DNA of 64,000 bases, taken from positions 17,867,757 to 17,931,756 of the forward strand of contig NC_135569.1 of NCBI RefSeq assembly GCF_964340395.1. The letters are read 5' to 3'. The notes beneath the pieces were generated by a model. The model had not been told where the DNA came from and did no database searches. It worked only from the letters and a program-made list of their open reading frames with translations. The DNA is from Glandiceps talaboti (taxonomy: Eukaryota > Hemichordata > Enteropneusta > Spengelidae). This document shows positions 21,605 through 36,250 of the stretch, one piece after another. A program made the translations under genes and the position numbers. Each line of letters starts with the position of its first letter. Positions within the stretch are counted from its first letter, which is position 1.

Positions 21605-22867
21605 TTTTAGTTATATGCAATGCATGCATTAGGGGAGTGATAGTGATACATGTATGTGTACTGTATACATTCTATACTTTAGTTATAGGCAATGTATGTA
21701 TTAGGGGGAGTGATAGTGATACATGTATGTGTACTGTATACATTCTATACTTTAGTTATAGGCAATGCATGTATTAGGGGGAGTGATAGTGATACATGTA
21801 TGTGTACTGTATACATTCTATACTTTAGTTATAGGCAATGCATGTATTAGGGGGAGTGATAGTGATACATGTATGTGTACTGTATACATTCTATACTTTA
21901 GTTATAGGCAATGTATGCATTAGGGGGAGTGATAGTGATACATGTATGTGTACTGTATACATTCTATACTTTAGTTATAGGCAATGCATGTATTAGGAGG
22001 AGTGATAGTGATACATGCATGTATGTGTACTGTATACATTCTATACTTTAGTTATAGGCAATGCATGCATTAGGGGGAGTGATAGTGATACATGTATGTG
22101 TACTGTATACATTCTATACTTTAGTTATAGGCAATGCATGTATTAGGAGGTCGAGTGATAGTGATACATGCATGTATGTGTACTGTATACATTCTATACT
22201 TTAGTTATAGGCAATGCATGTATTAGGGGGAGTGATAGTGATACATGCATGTGTACTGTATACATTCTATACTTTAGTTATAGGCAATGCATGCATTAGG
22301 GGGAGTGATAGTGATACATGTATGTGTACTGTATACATTCTATACTTTAGTTATAGGCAATGCATGTATTAGGGGGAGTGATAGTGATACATGTATGTGT
22401 ACTGTATACATTCTATACTTTAGTTATAGGCAATGCATGCATTAGGGGGAGTGATAGTGATACATGTATGTGTACTGTATACATTCTATACTTTAGTTAT
22501 AGGCAATGCATGTATTAGGAGGTCGAGTGATAGTGATACATGCATGTATGTGTACTGTATACATTCTATACTTTAGTTATAGGCAATGCATGTATTAGGG
22601 GGAGTGATAGTGATACATGCATGTGTACTGTATACATTCTATACTTTAGTTATAGGCAATGCATGCATTAGGGGGAGTGATAGTGATACATGTATGTGTA
22701 CTGTATACATTCTATACTTTAGTTATAGGCAATGCATGTATTAGGGGGAGTGATAGTGATACATGTATGTGTACTGTATACATTCTATACTTTAGTTATA
22801 GGCAATGCATGCATTAGGGGGAGTGATAGTGATACATGTATGTGTACTGTATACATTCTATACTTTA
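21605..22867 (+). repeat. minisatellite, 73-bp unit, about 17 copies, with a 5-unit higher-order duplication
   Basis: The unit contains CAATGCATGTATTAGGGGGA, GTGATAGTGATACATGTATG and TGTACTGTATACATTC. Units 8-12 (about 22132-22504) recur as units 13-17 (22505-22876) with the same private variants: AGGAGGTCGAG, CATGCATGTATG, then CATGCATGTGTAC. Confidence 0.95.
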
Positions 22868-23490
22868 AAACTCTACTGTTTATTGATTTTCTGTGGACAA
22901 GTGGCTTGTTTTTGTTTGTTTGATAAATGACTACCATACATTATAACTTAGGACTTAAAGGTGATTCCAAATGCTCACATTCTTTATCGCTAATTTGCTA
23001 GACGACATGTTTGTGAAATGTATACTGGTTTTAAAACTTTAAAAAAGCGTCTGCAAACACCTTAAAATGACCTTTTTTTCAGTCAGTTCCCTTCGGATTT
23101 ACCTTGAGGGTTTATGGGTATTTCCAGTCCCACCTTGACCATGGGATTTTGTGACGTCATAAGGGGTATTCGTTAGCACTAAAGGTTATGACGAGCGTAT
23201 GCACAAGGTGAATAAAACTCAACAGCATTGTGAACAAATACATTGCTGGTGGTTGTAATAGACATCAGTAATCAAAAACTACAGTCTACATGTGTATATG
23301 TCTTATTAACCAACATTTACTGATATTTACTCACACTTCCTGACTAATTGTCAGTGTCTGTGGGTATAAATGCTAAAATACTGTGTCCCCATATTATGGC
23401 AAAATAAATCAAAACGGCTATACTAGATATACATAAACACTTGTAATGTCGCGTGTTTCACATTCAATGACTTTTATTTATCTGATTTTT

Positions 23491-25345
23491 AGCTCCGCTG
23501 TCAGCGAAAGCTGAAAGCGTAGCTTTAGGTATATGTTGTATAGAGTATAGAGAGTATAGGTGAATCATAGGTATCCGTCAAACTTTTATATTTTCATTAT
23601 CTTCTCCGAAAGTGACAGTCAGAATTCTTCGATATTTGCATGTTCCCTGGGGGGGGGGGGGGGGGGGGGGAGGGGGGAGGCTATTCAGATTTGTTCATGC
23701 CAAGTTGATCTGTGCCATTTTCGATTTTTTATGATTTTTCCTCACGTACTTCTTGTCAGATTGCTTTGATATCTGGTGTGTTGATGCACAGGGGGTAGCT
23801 TACTTAGATTTGTTAATTTCAATTCAGCACGTCTTCTTTTCTATATTTTATGATTTTTTTTTGTAATTTAAAAAAAATGAATATGTTAATGAGCATTATG
23901 ACCGACGCCATATTGGAAATCAGTCCGCGAGACTTTAGGTAAACTGCAACTTTTCAAAAGACACTATTGACGTCAAACAAGCAATGTAATATGTTTTGTA
24001 GTCTTAATTCTACGCATTGTGCGCCCAAATGACAAATATTTGTTCGAAACAGGGTTGTAAACTTCAAATCCAAATTCTCCACCCCTCCTACAGAATGGTT
24101 CATTCCAGTATACGCACCTCACGATCAAGTGAGAAGTCGTGCATGACTAGCCTGAACTGAAGTGTATGGGACGATTTTGTGCCAGAGTCAGTCGTCAATA
24201 AAAACGATAATACTCTTTCTAAAATTATCACATTTTGAAAGGGAAAGTACTTTGTGGTTCATTTATGGAATTTTGTTTTTGTACGATCAATATTGGTGGC
24301 AAAATTACAGCGTCAAAATTACCGATGTGGTAATGCATGAGTTTCCGTACGGCGACAATCTCAAGTACCCGGATGCACAAGGGACTAACCCGGAAGCAAG
24401 TCGTTGCCAGCCATACATTACAGTGGTAACATCGTCCGAGAAATCGCTGCGTTCAGAGTGTCATTATTCACAGAATTGTTTTTTTCGAGTGAAAACCCGT
24501 CTTGAATTGTATAACTCTAACAAATGAAGACATGTCAAGTTATATTTTGAAAGTTGTATCGCTAGTTTGAGACGATTTCCTCACGTACTATCGAGGCTTG
24601 GACCTTACTCCAGTTCAGCGGGAAGTTTAGCCAGTCCGATAATTCTTTCTGGTTTAGTTTACAACACTTTTGATCACACAGATTTTGTTTTTGTGATGAA
24701 AAGAAATAAAAAAAAAAGATCACTTCAACCATTTCGTTGTGTTTTCTTTATGAAAGGTAATCGAACATGAACGAGTGTTACCACTGTAACGTATGGCTGA
24801 GAATGACTCTCTTCCGGGTACTTGGGATTGTTGCCGTACGGAAACTAAGATGGCGATTAATACATTTCTTCCCTATATATATCTACTACAACTAGTACAA
24901 GTTGAATGTTGTTGACTTGGTAAATTTGTTAGAAAATTGACATTCAAACTGCCTCAAAATTATTTTAGATCCCTAGTTTATTTCATTCATCATTAACATT
25001 TTCCAGGGTTAAAGCTGTAAGACACTGGAAATATTTATAGCCAACCTCAAAATCCTCTTTTTTTTTCTTTTTCTTGTGTGCATTTCCCAGTCATTTTTTT
25101 CAGAGATTTTGTGCAATTTTTCATAACAGTAGATTTTTGTTATAAAATGGTGACTATGGTATAAAAGTACAATACATTACCAACTTCTGTGTAAAATGTG
25201 TTTTATAGTGAGACATCATATGAAACCAGTAACCACTTTATTACATCGCTAAAACAAAACTGCATAGTGAAGAACTCAACCACTTCTACATGTCACCAAA
25301 ATAAAAAAAACAAAAACAAAACAAAAAAAAACAAACAGCGGAGCT
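23491..25345. mobile_element. insertion with AGCTCCGCTGT ends inside the TTAA element
   Basis: It interrupts the sequence CTGATTTTT / ATTATTTGCCGACAAG that is continuous at 26215-26250 (reverse strand) and 12595-12625. AGCTCCGCTGT (23491-23501) and ACAGCGGAGCT (25335-25345) are inverted termini. It includes a G run at 23650-23670 and a smaller inverted-repeat segment at 24341-24846. The 121-codon frame at 24162-24527 lies in it and has no recognisable domain. Confidence 0.6.
24341..24846. mobile_element. about 0.5-kb element with 34-bp inverted ends
   Basis: GTTTCCGTACGGCGACAATC plus TCAAGTACCCGG at the left is matched by CCGGGTACTTGGGATTG plus TTGCCGTACGGAAAC at the right (24814-24845). It sits inside the 23491-25345 insertion. 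Confidence 0.65.
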
Positions 25346-26725
25346 ATTCTGACCGATAGGTCACTAGTTTTTTTATTAATTGCCGACAAGAAGCATTACA
25401 ATACCTTTGACGCGCATGATGCGTCGACAGCATATTTTAGCCCACTATACTCGGTACTCGCTGATGTCGCCTTTTGAACGGCGCATTTAGCAACAAAGTA
25501 AACATTTTTATCTCGGATTACCCATATTATCAGCAATAAAATTGTAGTAAAGAATTAAGGAAATTTTGTGAGTTTAGTGTTGTCATTTACATGACTTTAG
25601 CAACTCGTCTGGAAGAAAACTTGTATGGTTTCCTTTGTTGCTATATCACTTAATACTACAAGCCTATTTAATATTCATTAGAAGAATTTTGTAACGAATT
25701 ATGGTATTCGAAGTATACAGTTTAGGAAACCAACAAATCAAATATCGTGATGTGTTCATGATATTATATATGATTGGACAATATTGATGTCGGTAATCAA
25801 GGTCGTGACTCTGGCACATGGTTATGAGAGAAAGCCTGCAACTAGATACTTAGCCATGTCCGGTCCAATTTCTCAGTGTTTGTTTTGATGTTAGAGACGT
25901 TATTTCTGTACGACTTGAAGAATTTCACAATATATCTAATTGATAAATATGGATTATATCAACACGTGGATAAATTCAACCCGACACGAATGTGCTCTCC
26001 CGAGTCCATACGTACCATACACCATGTCCTGATATGCCTTCTTGAAGTTTCCCATTGGTATTCTAATAGCTAGTATATTTCTTCGGGATGAAATATGTTT
26101 CCTTTGTTGGTAAATGCGCTGTTCAAATGGCGACGCGAGTACAATTGGGCTAAAATATGCCGTCCTCAGCCGTGGGATGCCGTCAACGCGTCACGATGGT
26201 ATCGTAATGCTTCTTGTCGGCAAATAATAAAAAATCTGATAAATAAAAGTCAATGAATGTGAAACACATGACATTACAAGTGTTTATGTATATCTAGTCT
26301 AGCCGTTTTGATTTATTTTGCCATAATGATGGGGACATAATAATTTAGCATTTATACCCACAGACACTGACAATTAGTCAGAAAGTGTGAGGAAATATCG
26401 ATAAATGTTGGTTAATAAGACATGTAGACTGTAGTTTTTGTTTACTGATGTCTATTTCAAACACCAGCAATATATTTTTTCACAACGCTGTTGAGTTTTA
26501 TTCACCTTGTGACTACGCTCGTCATAGCCTTTAGTGTTAACGAATACCCCTTTTGACGTCACAAAATCCCATGGTCAAGGTGGGACCGGAAATACCCGTA
26601 AACCCTCGAAGTAAATCCGAAGGGAACTGACGCTTTTTTAAAGTTTTAAAACCAGAATGCGTGTCACAAACATGTCGTCTAGCAAATTAGCGATAGTGAA
26701 TGTGAGCTCTTTGAATCACCTTTAA

Positions 26726-27135
26726 ATATTTTACGTGTGTGTTTGGTAGTAAGATATTTTACTTGTGTGTTTGGTAGTAAGATATTTTAGTTATTGTGTG
26801 TTTGGTAGTAAGATATTTTAGTTATTGTGTGTTTGGTAGTAAGATATTTTAGTTATTGTGTGTTTGGTAGTAAGATATTTTAGTTATTGTGTGTTTGGTA
26901 GTAAGATATTTTAGTTATTGTGTGTTTGGTAGTAAGATATTTTAGTTATTGTGTGTTTGGTAGTAAGATATTTTAGTTATTGTGTGTTTGGTAGTAAGAT
27001 ATTTTAGTTATTGTGTGTTTGGTAGTAACATATTTTAGTTATTGTGTGTTTGGTAGTAACATATTTTAGTTATTGTGTGTTTGGTAGTAACATATTTTAG
27101 TTATTGTGTGTTTGGTAGTAACATATTTTAGTTTT
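26726..27135 (+). repeat. minisatellite, 31-bp unit, about 13 copies
   Basis: The unit is TATTGTGTGTTTGGTAGTAA plus GATATTTTAGT. The last four units share AACATATTTT in place of AAGATATTTT. The array starts directly at the TTAA edge of the preceding element. Confidence 0.95.
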
Positions 27136-27635
27136 TATAAATGTCTGTACAATGTATAAGGTTTATAGTGCCTGTAAATGATCACAAACAATAAATTGAA
27201 TGCATAATTAGTCAACCATTTGCCTTTAAATATGAACATGATAAATTTGTAGAACATCTACATGTAGTTTTAGTTTTTACTCATAACATTTATAATGGCT
27301 TGTAGTTTTTGAATACAACACATGATGGACATTGATTTTCTCAAATGAAATGAAAAGAAAAGAATGAAATATTGGGTAGAAGTATGAGTGGAATTCTGTA
27401 ATCAATGTCAATATGTTATAGTCGTGTTACTTAGTGTTATAATAGGATTATATGCCATCAATAGTTTCACTTCATCTCCACAAATGACCAAAAAACCTGC
27501 TTGTATTGTTTTACTTTGACAAACTACATGTACATGTTTTTTATTGCCCATACACCAATGAATGTAGTTTCTCAAGTAGAGAATTATTTATACAAATGTA
27601 CTGTTGTACTGTAGGGTTAAAGGTTAAGATGTGAT
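27136..27635. other. no feature recognised
   Basis: AT-rich intronic sequence. Confidence 0.4.
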
Positions 27636-28330
27636 ATCTGTACATGTAGCTATGTATAATGTACATGTATATGTATGTAGGCCGGTACACTGTATATGTA
27701 TCTGTACATGTAGGCCGGTACAATGTACATTGTATATATGTATCTGTGTAGGTCTGTACATGTAGGCCTGTATATTGTACATGTACATGTATCTATATTT
27801 GTATCTGTGTATGTTGTACATTGTACATGTATATGTATCTGTACATGTAGGTCTGTACAATGTACATGTATATGTACAAATGTATTTGTATCTGTGTATG
27901 TTGTACATTTTACATGTACATGTATCTGTACATGTAGGTCAGTGCATGTACAATGTAGGCCTGTACAATGTACATGTATATGTATCTGTATCTGTGTACA
28001 TTGTATGTTGTACATTGTACATGCATATGTATCTGTACATACATGCAGGTCAGTGCATGTAGGCCTGTACAATGTATCTGTATCTGTATCTGTATCTGTA
28101 TCTGTATCTGTATCTGTATCTGTATCTGTATCTGTATCTGTATCTGTATCTGTATCTGTGTATGTTGTACATTGTACATGTATATGTATCTGTACTTGTA
28201 CATGTAGGTCTGTACATGTAGGTCTGTACAATGTACATGTATCTGTATCTATACATGTACATGTACATGTACATGTAGCTATGCACAATGTATGTATAAT
28301 ATACATGTATATCTGTACATGTAGGTGTGG
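27636..28330. repeat. irregular TACATGTA / TCTGTA simple-repeat region
   Basis: Interleaved TGTACATGTA, TATCTGTA and GGTCTGTACAATG units of variable length. A pure (TGTATC)14 block lies at about 28074-28158 and (ACATGT)n at 28250-28276. The open frames on both strands (up to 231 codons) are simple-repeat translations. Confidence 0.9.
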
Positions 28331-28745
28331 TGATCCTAGCTTCAAAGGAACCTAAGCTCCTTACACAATGATATGATATGAGATACAAGTTTAAAGTTAT
28401 TTCAGTGTGTAGTTTAATGATGAAATCTTACAATTAAAGTTATTAACAGATGGTGGCAAGCTTTGTCTAACCACTTTTGTATTGATTAATTTCAAAGTGC
28501 ATGGAGGAGTACCATAATCAGGGAAAGCTTTTATCCAATTAAAATGTGCATCGTTACTTGCTTATAAGCTGTGTCATTGTTTCTTATGCCAAGTGTGGCA
28601 TATGTTTAGTAATAGTATGGATTTTTCAAATTTAATATGCGAATGCTTTCATTTAGTGTGTATTGCTATGTGTGGCATATGTTTAGTATGGATTTTGTCA
28701 AATTTAAGATCCAGATACTTTCATATACTATGTATTGCTTGGATA
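28331..28745. other. no gene; one degenerate 75-bp duplication
   Basis: TGTGGCATATGTTTAGT and ATGGATTTT-CAAATTTAA occur twice (28594-28665 and 28671-28738), an old tandem duplication. Otherwise there is nothing recognisable. Confidence 0.5.
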
Positions 28746-28752
28746 CCGATAA

Positions 28753-30242
<1,490 letters not shown>

Positions 30243-31913
30243 ATGTCTGTTATTGTAATAGTTACATGTACTTGTCTGTTACTGTAATATTTTCATGTAC
30301 ATGTCTGTTACTGTAATATTTTCATGTACATGTCTGTTACTGTAATATTTTCATGTACATGTCTGTTACTGTAATATTTTCATGTACATTTCTGTTACTG
30401 TAATATTTTCATGTACATTTCTGTTACTGTAATATTTTCATGTACATGTCTGTTACTGTAATATTTTCATGTACATTTCTGTTACTGTAATATTTTCATG
30501 TACATGTGTCTGTTACTGTAATATTTTCATGTACATGCCCATTACTGTAATATTTTCATGTACATTTCTGTTACTGTAATATTTTCATGTACATGCCCAT
30601 TACTGTAATATTTTCATGTACAAATGTACATGCCCATTACTGTAATATTTTCGTGTACATTTCTGTTACTGTAATATTTTCATGTACATGCCCATTACTG
30701 TAATATTTTCATGTACATGCCCATTACTGTAATATTTTCATGTACATTTCTGTTACTGTAATATTTTCATGTACATGCCCATTACTGTAATATTTTCATG
30801 TACAAATGTACATGCCCATTACTGTAATATTTTCGTGTACATTTCTGTTACTGTAATATTTTCATGTACATGCCCATTACTGTAATATTTTCATGTACAT
30901 TTCTGTTACTGTTAATATTTTCATGTACATTTCTGTTACTGTAATATTTTCATGTACATTTCTGTTACTGTAATATTTTCATGTACATGCCCATTACTGT
31001 AATATTTTCATGTACATTTCTGTTACTGTAATATTTTCATGTACATTTCTGTTACTGTAATATTTTCATGTACATGCCCATTACTGTAATATTTTCATGT
31101 ACATGCCCATTACTGTAATATTTTCATGTACATGCCCATTACTGTAATATTTTCATGTACATGTCTGTTACTGTAATATTTTCATGTACATGTCTGTTAC
31201 TGTAATATTTTCATGTACATGTCTGTTACTGTAATATTTTCATGTACATTTCTGTTACTGTAATATTTTCATGTACATGTCTGTTACTGTAATATTTTCA
31301 TGTACATGTCTGTTACTGTAATATTTTCATGTACATGCCCATTACTGTAATATTTTCATGTACATTTCTGTTACTGTAATATTTTCATGTACATGTCTGT
31401 TACTGTAATATTTTCATGTACATGCCCATTACTGTAATATTTTCATGTACATTTCTGTTACTGTAATATTTTCATGTACATTTCTGTTACTGTAATATTT
31501 TCATGTACATTTCTGTTACTGTAATATTTTCATGTACATTTCTGTTACTGTAATATTTTCATGTACATGTCTGTTACTGTAATATTTTCATGTACATTTC
31601 TGTTACTGTAATATTTTCATGTACATGTCTGTTACTGTAATATTTTCATGTACATGTGTCTGTTACTGTAATATTTTCATGTACATGCCCATTACTGTAA
31701 TATTTTCATGTACATTTCTGTTATTGTAATATTTTCATGTACATTTCTGTTACTGTAATATTTTCATGTACATTTCTGTTACTGTAATATTTTCATGTAC
31801 ATGCCCATTACTGTAATATTTTCATGTACATGCCCATTACTGTAATATTTTCATGTACATTTCTGTTACTGTAATATTTTCATGTACATTTCTGTTACTG
31901 TAATATTTTCATG
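30243..31913 (+). repeat. minisatellite, 29-bp unit, about 57 copies
   Basis: The core TTACTGTAATATTTTCATGT is preceded by one of three heads: TGTCTG, TTTCTG or TGCCCA. A block carrying ACAAATGTACATGCCC and TTTTCGTGTAC recurs about 182 bp apart (30620 and 30802), a higher-order duplication. Confidence 0.97.
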
Positions 31914-32757
31914 CACATTGCAGACACTTTATAGAATTTATTTGTTGTCGATAATTTCAGCCTTTTAAATCATGTCACCATTTAGTCACATAAAAGTATT
32001 ATTTGAAGGCATTGTGCCATCTACAAAGACTTATTGTTATTTTTACATTGTCTTTTTTGTTTTTACTCATGTGATGAGAGTTAAAGTAATACAAATTCCA
32101 TTTATATACAATAACATTATCGTGAACAAAACTTCTTGTATTTCAGTATCTGTACACATATTTTGGAATAGCCATGTCACAGTTTTTATAAAAGTTAAGG
32201 GTACTGTACAGTTTTTATGAAAGTTAAGGGTGCTGTATTTAAATATACATAATTAGCATGTTTGCAATGCTTTATGGCATGAATATAAACAATAGAATTC
32301 ATTTACACATATTTAATTAATCAATCAATTTCCTGAAGCATATGATGTAATCAATACCAGTCACACTATAAAAGTAGACTTCATCCAGTGACAGTGACAG
32401 TGACAAAGGAGGCTGCAATTCTGTTACCACGCTTACCAACTAAGTTAGCAGTGTAGTCAGTCAGTCATGCAAGGGAACAATTTACAGTTGGATATTGAAT
32501 GCATAGCAGGTGTACTATTGGGTTTACAAGCAGACATGTCAACTAGAGAATTACTCTTATCATACAAGGATGGTTTCAGTTGGATTAGAGGTACCTTATT
32601 CCTTTCAATTTTATATTCCTACTAATTGAAATATCACATTTCTTTTGCATTCTCTAAGTTGACAATTTGGACTATAACACAAATAGCTTCTTTTTATTTA
32701 AGTTCTCTTTTTCCAGCTATTTTATGGTAAAAAATATTGGATACAATGTTTTAAATT
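31914..32757. other. intronic sequence with one segment shared with 47278-47400
   Basis: CAGACACTTTATAGAA, TTTTAAATCATGTC and CATTTAGTCACAT (31914-31995) recur near 47281-47325, so this is a diverged dispersed repeat. The rest (to 32757) shows no feature. Confidence 0.45.
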
Positions 32758-32759
32758 TT

Positions 32760-34180
32760 ATTAGCACAACTGAACTGATAAGGTTCAATAGTGCTATAGG
32801 CATGGCAAAGTGTCTGTCTGTCTGTCTGTCTGTGTGGATGTGCGTAAACAACTTAAAGTAAAAAACCGCTGGACCGATTGCCCTGATATTTGGTGGGTGT
32901 TGAGTTGGGAAATTGTTCAAATCAAAATGATCGATTACATGTACCACCAGTGTGTGATTTGTATTTAAAAATGTGATTGTTGGTCAAAAAAATTAAACTC
33001 AAAGACTACTCAGCAGATCGGTCTGAAATTTGGTAGGAACATTCTTAAGGGTGTTTATATTAAGAATTGTTCACGACATGATGATCTCATCAGTGATATG
33101 CAAATTAGGACTAAGAATGTGTCTTTTTGGTCAAAAATCTTTAATTCCAAAACTACCAAGCAGATTAGGCTGAAATTTAATGAGGATGCATCTAGGGGTG
33201 TCTAGATAAAGAATTATTTAACATATAATGATCTCATCCGTGATATGCAAATTAGGTGGAAAAATGTGAATTTTGATAAAAAACTTGTATCTCAACAAGT
33301 ACTTGGTCAATGAGACTGAAATTTGGTGAGATGTTTCTAGAAGTGATATTCTGCAAATTTTTTCAAAACATTTTAACAGAATTGGCACTAGTAACAATGA
33401 CCACGCCCTTAGCAACAACCAAATGCCAGTATATTTTGTTAAAAATAGCAACATCATCTGGTAGGTGAGTAAAACATTCCAAAATGTATGCAAATATCGC
33501 AAATAACCTTGACCATGCCCATGGCAACAGCCAAAGACTTGTGTATATCACAAAGATAACAACAGGAATTCTTAGACAAGTGAACAAACATTCATAAAGT
33601 GAATTCAAATGTGCCAAGCAACAAGACAACTCCCCATACATGTAGCAACAGCCAAATCATTAGTGATCACATATATTGCAAAGTAACAGGGATTAATAGA
33701 CAAATGAATAAACATTCAAAAAATGTATGCAAATATACCTAGCAACAAGACCACACCCATAGCAACAGCTATGTGATGATGTATATCACAACGATACCAT
33801 CAGGTATTCACAGACAAATGAATGAACATTCAAAAAATGTATGCAGATATGTCTAGCAACATGACCACACCCATAGCAACAGCCAAATGATGACGTATAT
33901 TGCAAAGATAACATCTGGGATTCATAGATAAGTAAAGAAACATTCAAAAAATGTATGCAAATATGTCTAGCAACATTACCACACCCATAGCAACAGCCAA
34001 ATGATCATGTATATTGCAAAGATAACAACATGGTTGGATAATCATCAGGATAGTCATTCAGCAAATGAACACTTATACCTAGCATGGATCAGCATGCAAG
34101 TGGATAAACAAGTTTATAAAATTTTATAGTTACAACTGTATGCTACAAAGCCATTGGCGCTATTTTGAAAACCAGTGCTA
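32760..34180 (+). mobile_element. TG-family repeat, copy G (best complete copy)
   Basis: It starts ATTAGCACAACTGAACTGA with hairpin arm GGTTCAATAGTGCTATAGGC. The simple repeat here is (TGTC)n rather than TG, followed by AACAACTTAAAGTAAAAAAC and the whole body. The tail has about five units of 115-120 bp with CCTAGCAACAAGACCACACC and ATAGCAACAGCCAAATGATG (33385-34030). The 3' end is GCTACAAAGCCATTGGCGCT (34141-34160). No coding frame. Confidence 0.85.
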
Positions 34181-34289
34181 GCACATTAAACATTTCTGCA
34201 GTGTTTTACTGGCCGGCATTGTACAAAAATTCAGCATAATTAGCCCCCAGTGGGCACTGCCCAGAGGGGACTTGTACCGTACAACATAT

Positions 34290-35693
34290 CAGGGCTCGAA
34301 ATTCGTTTTTTTTCTTGGTAGCCCAGGTGGGCTACCATCATTTAAATTTGGTAGCCCGAGAGCAGTGACTGGTAGCCCTTATGCATGCATTCCTAAATTA
34401 ATGGTGTTTGTGTGTAACTATATGATGTATTGAATTCGATGATTGATTGAATAACTTGAGAGGTCACGTTAACGCGTTATGTGTGTGTATTTCACGCCAT
34501 ATTTGATGCAATTTTTTGCCATGTAGTCGCAGTTCGTACTTGTAACTATTAGCTAAATCTCTTGGTGCAGTGAGACCTGTAAAATTTGAATATGATTCAA
34601 CGTATGGAAAACGTATAAACAGTTTCATAAGCCCCATGGCCATTTCCTGAGGTGGAGACTACGTCTTGGGTAGTTTAGAAACTATGTGCTGTTATCATTA
34701 TCTATCCACGTGATTGGTTACTTATTAACAGACAGGTTAGACAGGTTTTGTATCAATACATGACGGCCATTACGGCAAAGCCCCTTCCATTCATGGGCGA
34801 AGAGATACATGTAATCAAACAGAGTCTAAGACCACATCGGCAAACAGTCCATGCTGAAAACTTCACTCAGATAAATTCACACCATCACGTCACCATTTCA
34901 TTCTCACTAAAATTTCAACTTTCTTTTGAGCTTTGCTACTACTACTAGATCAAATGCATTACGTGAATTTTACCATTCACCACTGCATGCTTTCTGTGGT
35001 TGCGTGAGCGTGGTTTACTCACGGAATGTTTTAGGCATCGTTCAAGAATACTGAAACGAATCTGTAGGACAGGTGTATACCAAGTTAACAGTTCTCATCA
35101 GCAGCATAATATTTTATCAAACACCATTACAACTGTGTCTCGGTCAAGTTGAAAGTTAAAGCTGTCATTCATGTGATGGAATTTAGTTATTGCAGTGCTG
35201 TGCCGAGAGTGTACTGTACTCCGACTCTGAGAAGAGACGAAAGGGCCTGGGCCGGAGATCATATTTCCAGAGAGTGATTACCATGGAAAATTGAAAGTAC
35301 AGAAAGATAACATTAAATCGCTATACAGCATATTGTTGCATATAAATGTTTTGTTGTGACATTTTGGAAGTACAAGCCGTGTATACGATGTACCGTATTG
35401 TACGGAAGAATGACGTGTACAGTGTACATGTATTTCGTGTATATTTGATAGACATGTAGTGTGGATGCAAATTTGGAAAAGACGCACTGATTTTGACGCT
35501 AATTTTGGCGAGAACATGTCACACAGGACTGCGACCTCGGAGGCCCCCGGCCCGGGAAGGCGTCGGAGTCAGGCTGTCACAGTTTCATTCAAAACTTAGT
35601 AGCCCAACTGGGCTACCACTCACATAATTTGGTAGCCCAGAGACAAACATTGGTAGTCTGTGGACGCGGGACTACCGCGAATTTCGAGCCCTG
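34290..35693. mobile_element. hAT-like element with CAGGGCTCGAAATTCG ends
   Basis: The termini CAGGGCTCGAAATTCG (34290-34305) and CGAATTTCGAGCCCTG (35678-35693) are perfect inverted repeats. CATAT flanks both sides (34285-34289, 35694-35698). Subterminal TTGGTAGCCCA repeats occur at both ends. The core 34470-35530 matches the reverse complement of 10080-10840 plus 11890-12300. No transposase is visible. Confidence 0.8.
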
Positions 35694-35698
35694 CATAT

Positions 35699-36100
35699 AT
35701 TTTGGGTTCTGTCTGTCTGTATGCCTGTCCACACATCCATCCTCATACATTGTATATATGACATGCACCAAATGATTTTAACCAAACATGGCATAAAGGT
35801 AACATACTTTGTGAGGCATATGTACGTCACTTTGTTTTGTTACCGAATCAAATATGGCATATTTGTTGTAGAATTTCACGATGTTCATCATATCTTTGGA
35901 GGTACAATGTATAATGTGTAGCGACTTCATTCAAGTGCCTATACCCATGTTATCCAAGATGAGCATTCACAGTGCTATAATATATAATATAGAATACATT
36001 ACTAAGTACAGCTTGAAAACAATATGCTGTGTAACAACATTCATAGAAAGTCCAGAAAAGGGCATAAAAAGCTAAATGAAATCAAAATGTTTGCAGAATA
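35699..36100 (+). repeat. decayed fragment of the AGCTCC-headed repeat family
   Basis: GTCTGTCTGTATGCCTGTCC, TCACTTTGTTTTGTTACC and TCAAGTGCCTATACCCATGT parallel 58060-58310 in the same order. It lacks the hairpin head. Confidence 0.5.
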
Positions 36101-36250
36101 TATGTGTTTTGGTGTTTAATGTAAAGAGTAATTAGGGCGAAGGGTGAAGCTTACATGTACTTGACTTCATAAGAATTCAAGTCATAAAGTGTACACACTT
36201 TTAAGTGTCAACTTATCATTTATTGCTGTCCATTTGATGTGTTTCCACAG

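Larger units (their letters stand above)
22955..26725. mobile_element. 3.8-kb TTAA-flanked inverted-repeat element with an internal insertion
   Basis: TTAA (22955-22958) + AGGTGATTCCAAATGCTCAC at the left and the reverse complement GAATCACCT + TTAA (26722-26725) at the right. The arms are about 630 bp and diverged: 22959-23490 continued at 25370-25510, against 26098-26721. Both include CAGTCAGTTCCCTTCG-type, GTGACGTCA and GGTGAATAAAACTCAACAGC phrases. The left arm is split by 23491-25345. TTAA flanks are typical of piggyBac-like and Kolobok elements. No transposase frame is present. Confidence 0.75.

Noticed and set aside
24162-24527. 121-codon open frame
   Set aside because: Crosses the boundary of an inverted-repeat element at 24341, so it is composed of two sequence sources; no recognised domain.
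27650-28355. 210-231-codon frames on both strands
   Set aside because: Simple TGTATC/TACATG repeats; no composition or domain of a real protein.
30243-31913. CRISPR-like regularly spaced repeats
   Set aside because: There are no unique spacers between units; the arrays are direct head-to-tail minisatellites in an animal gene.
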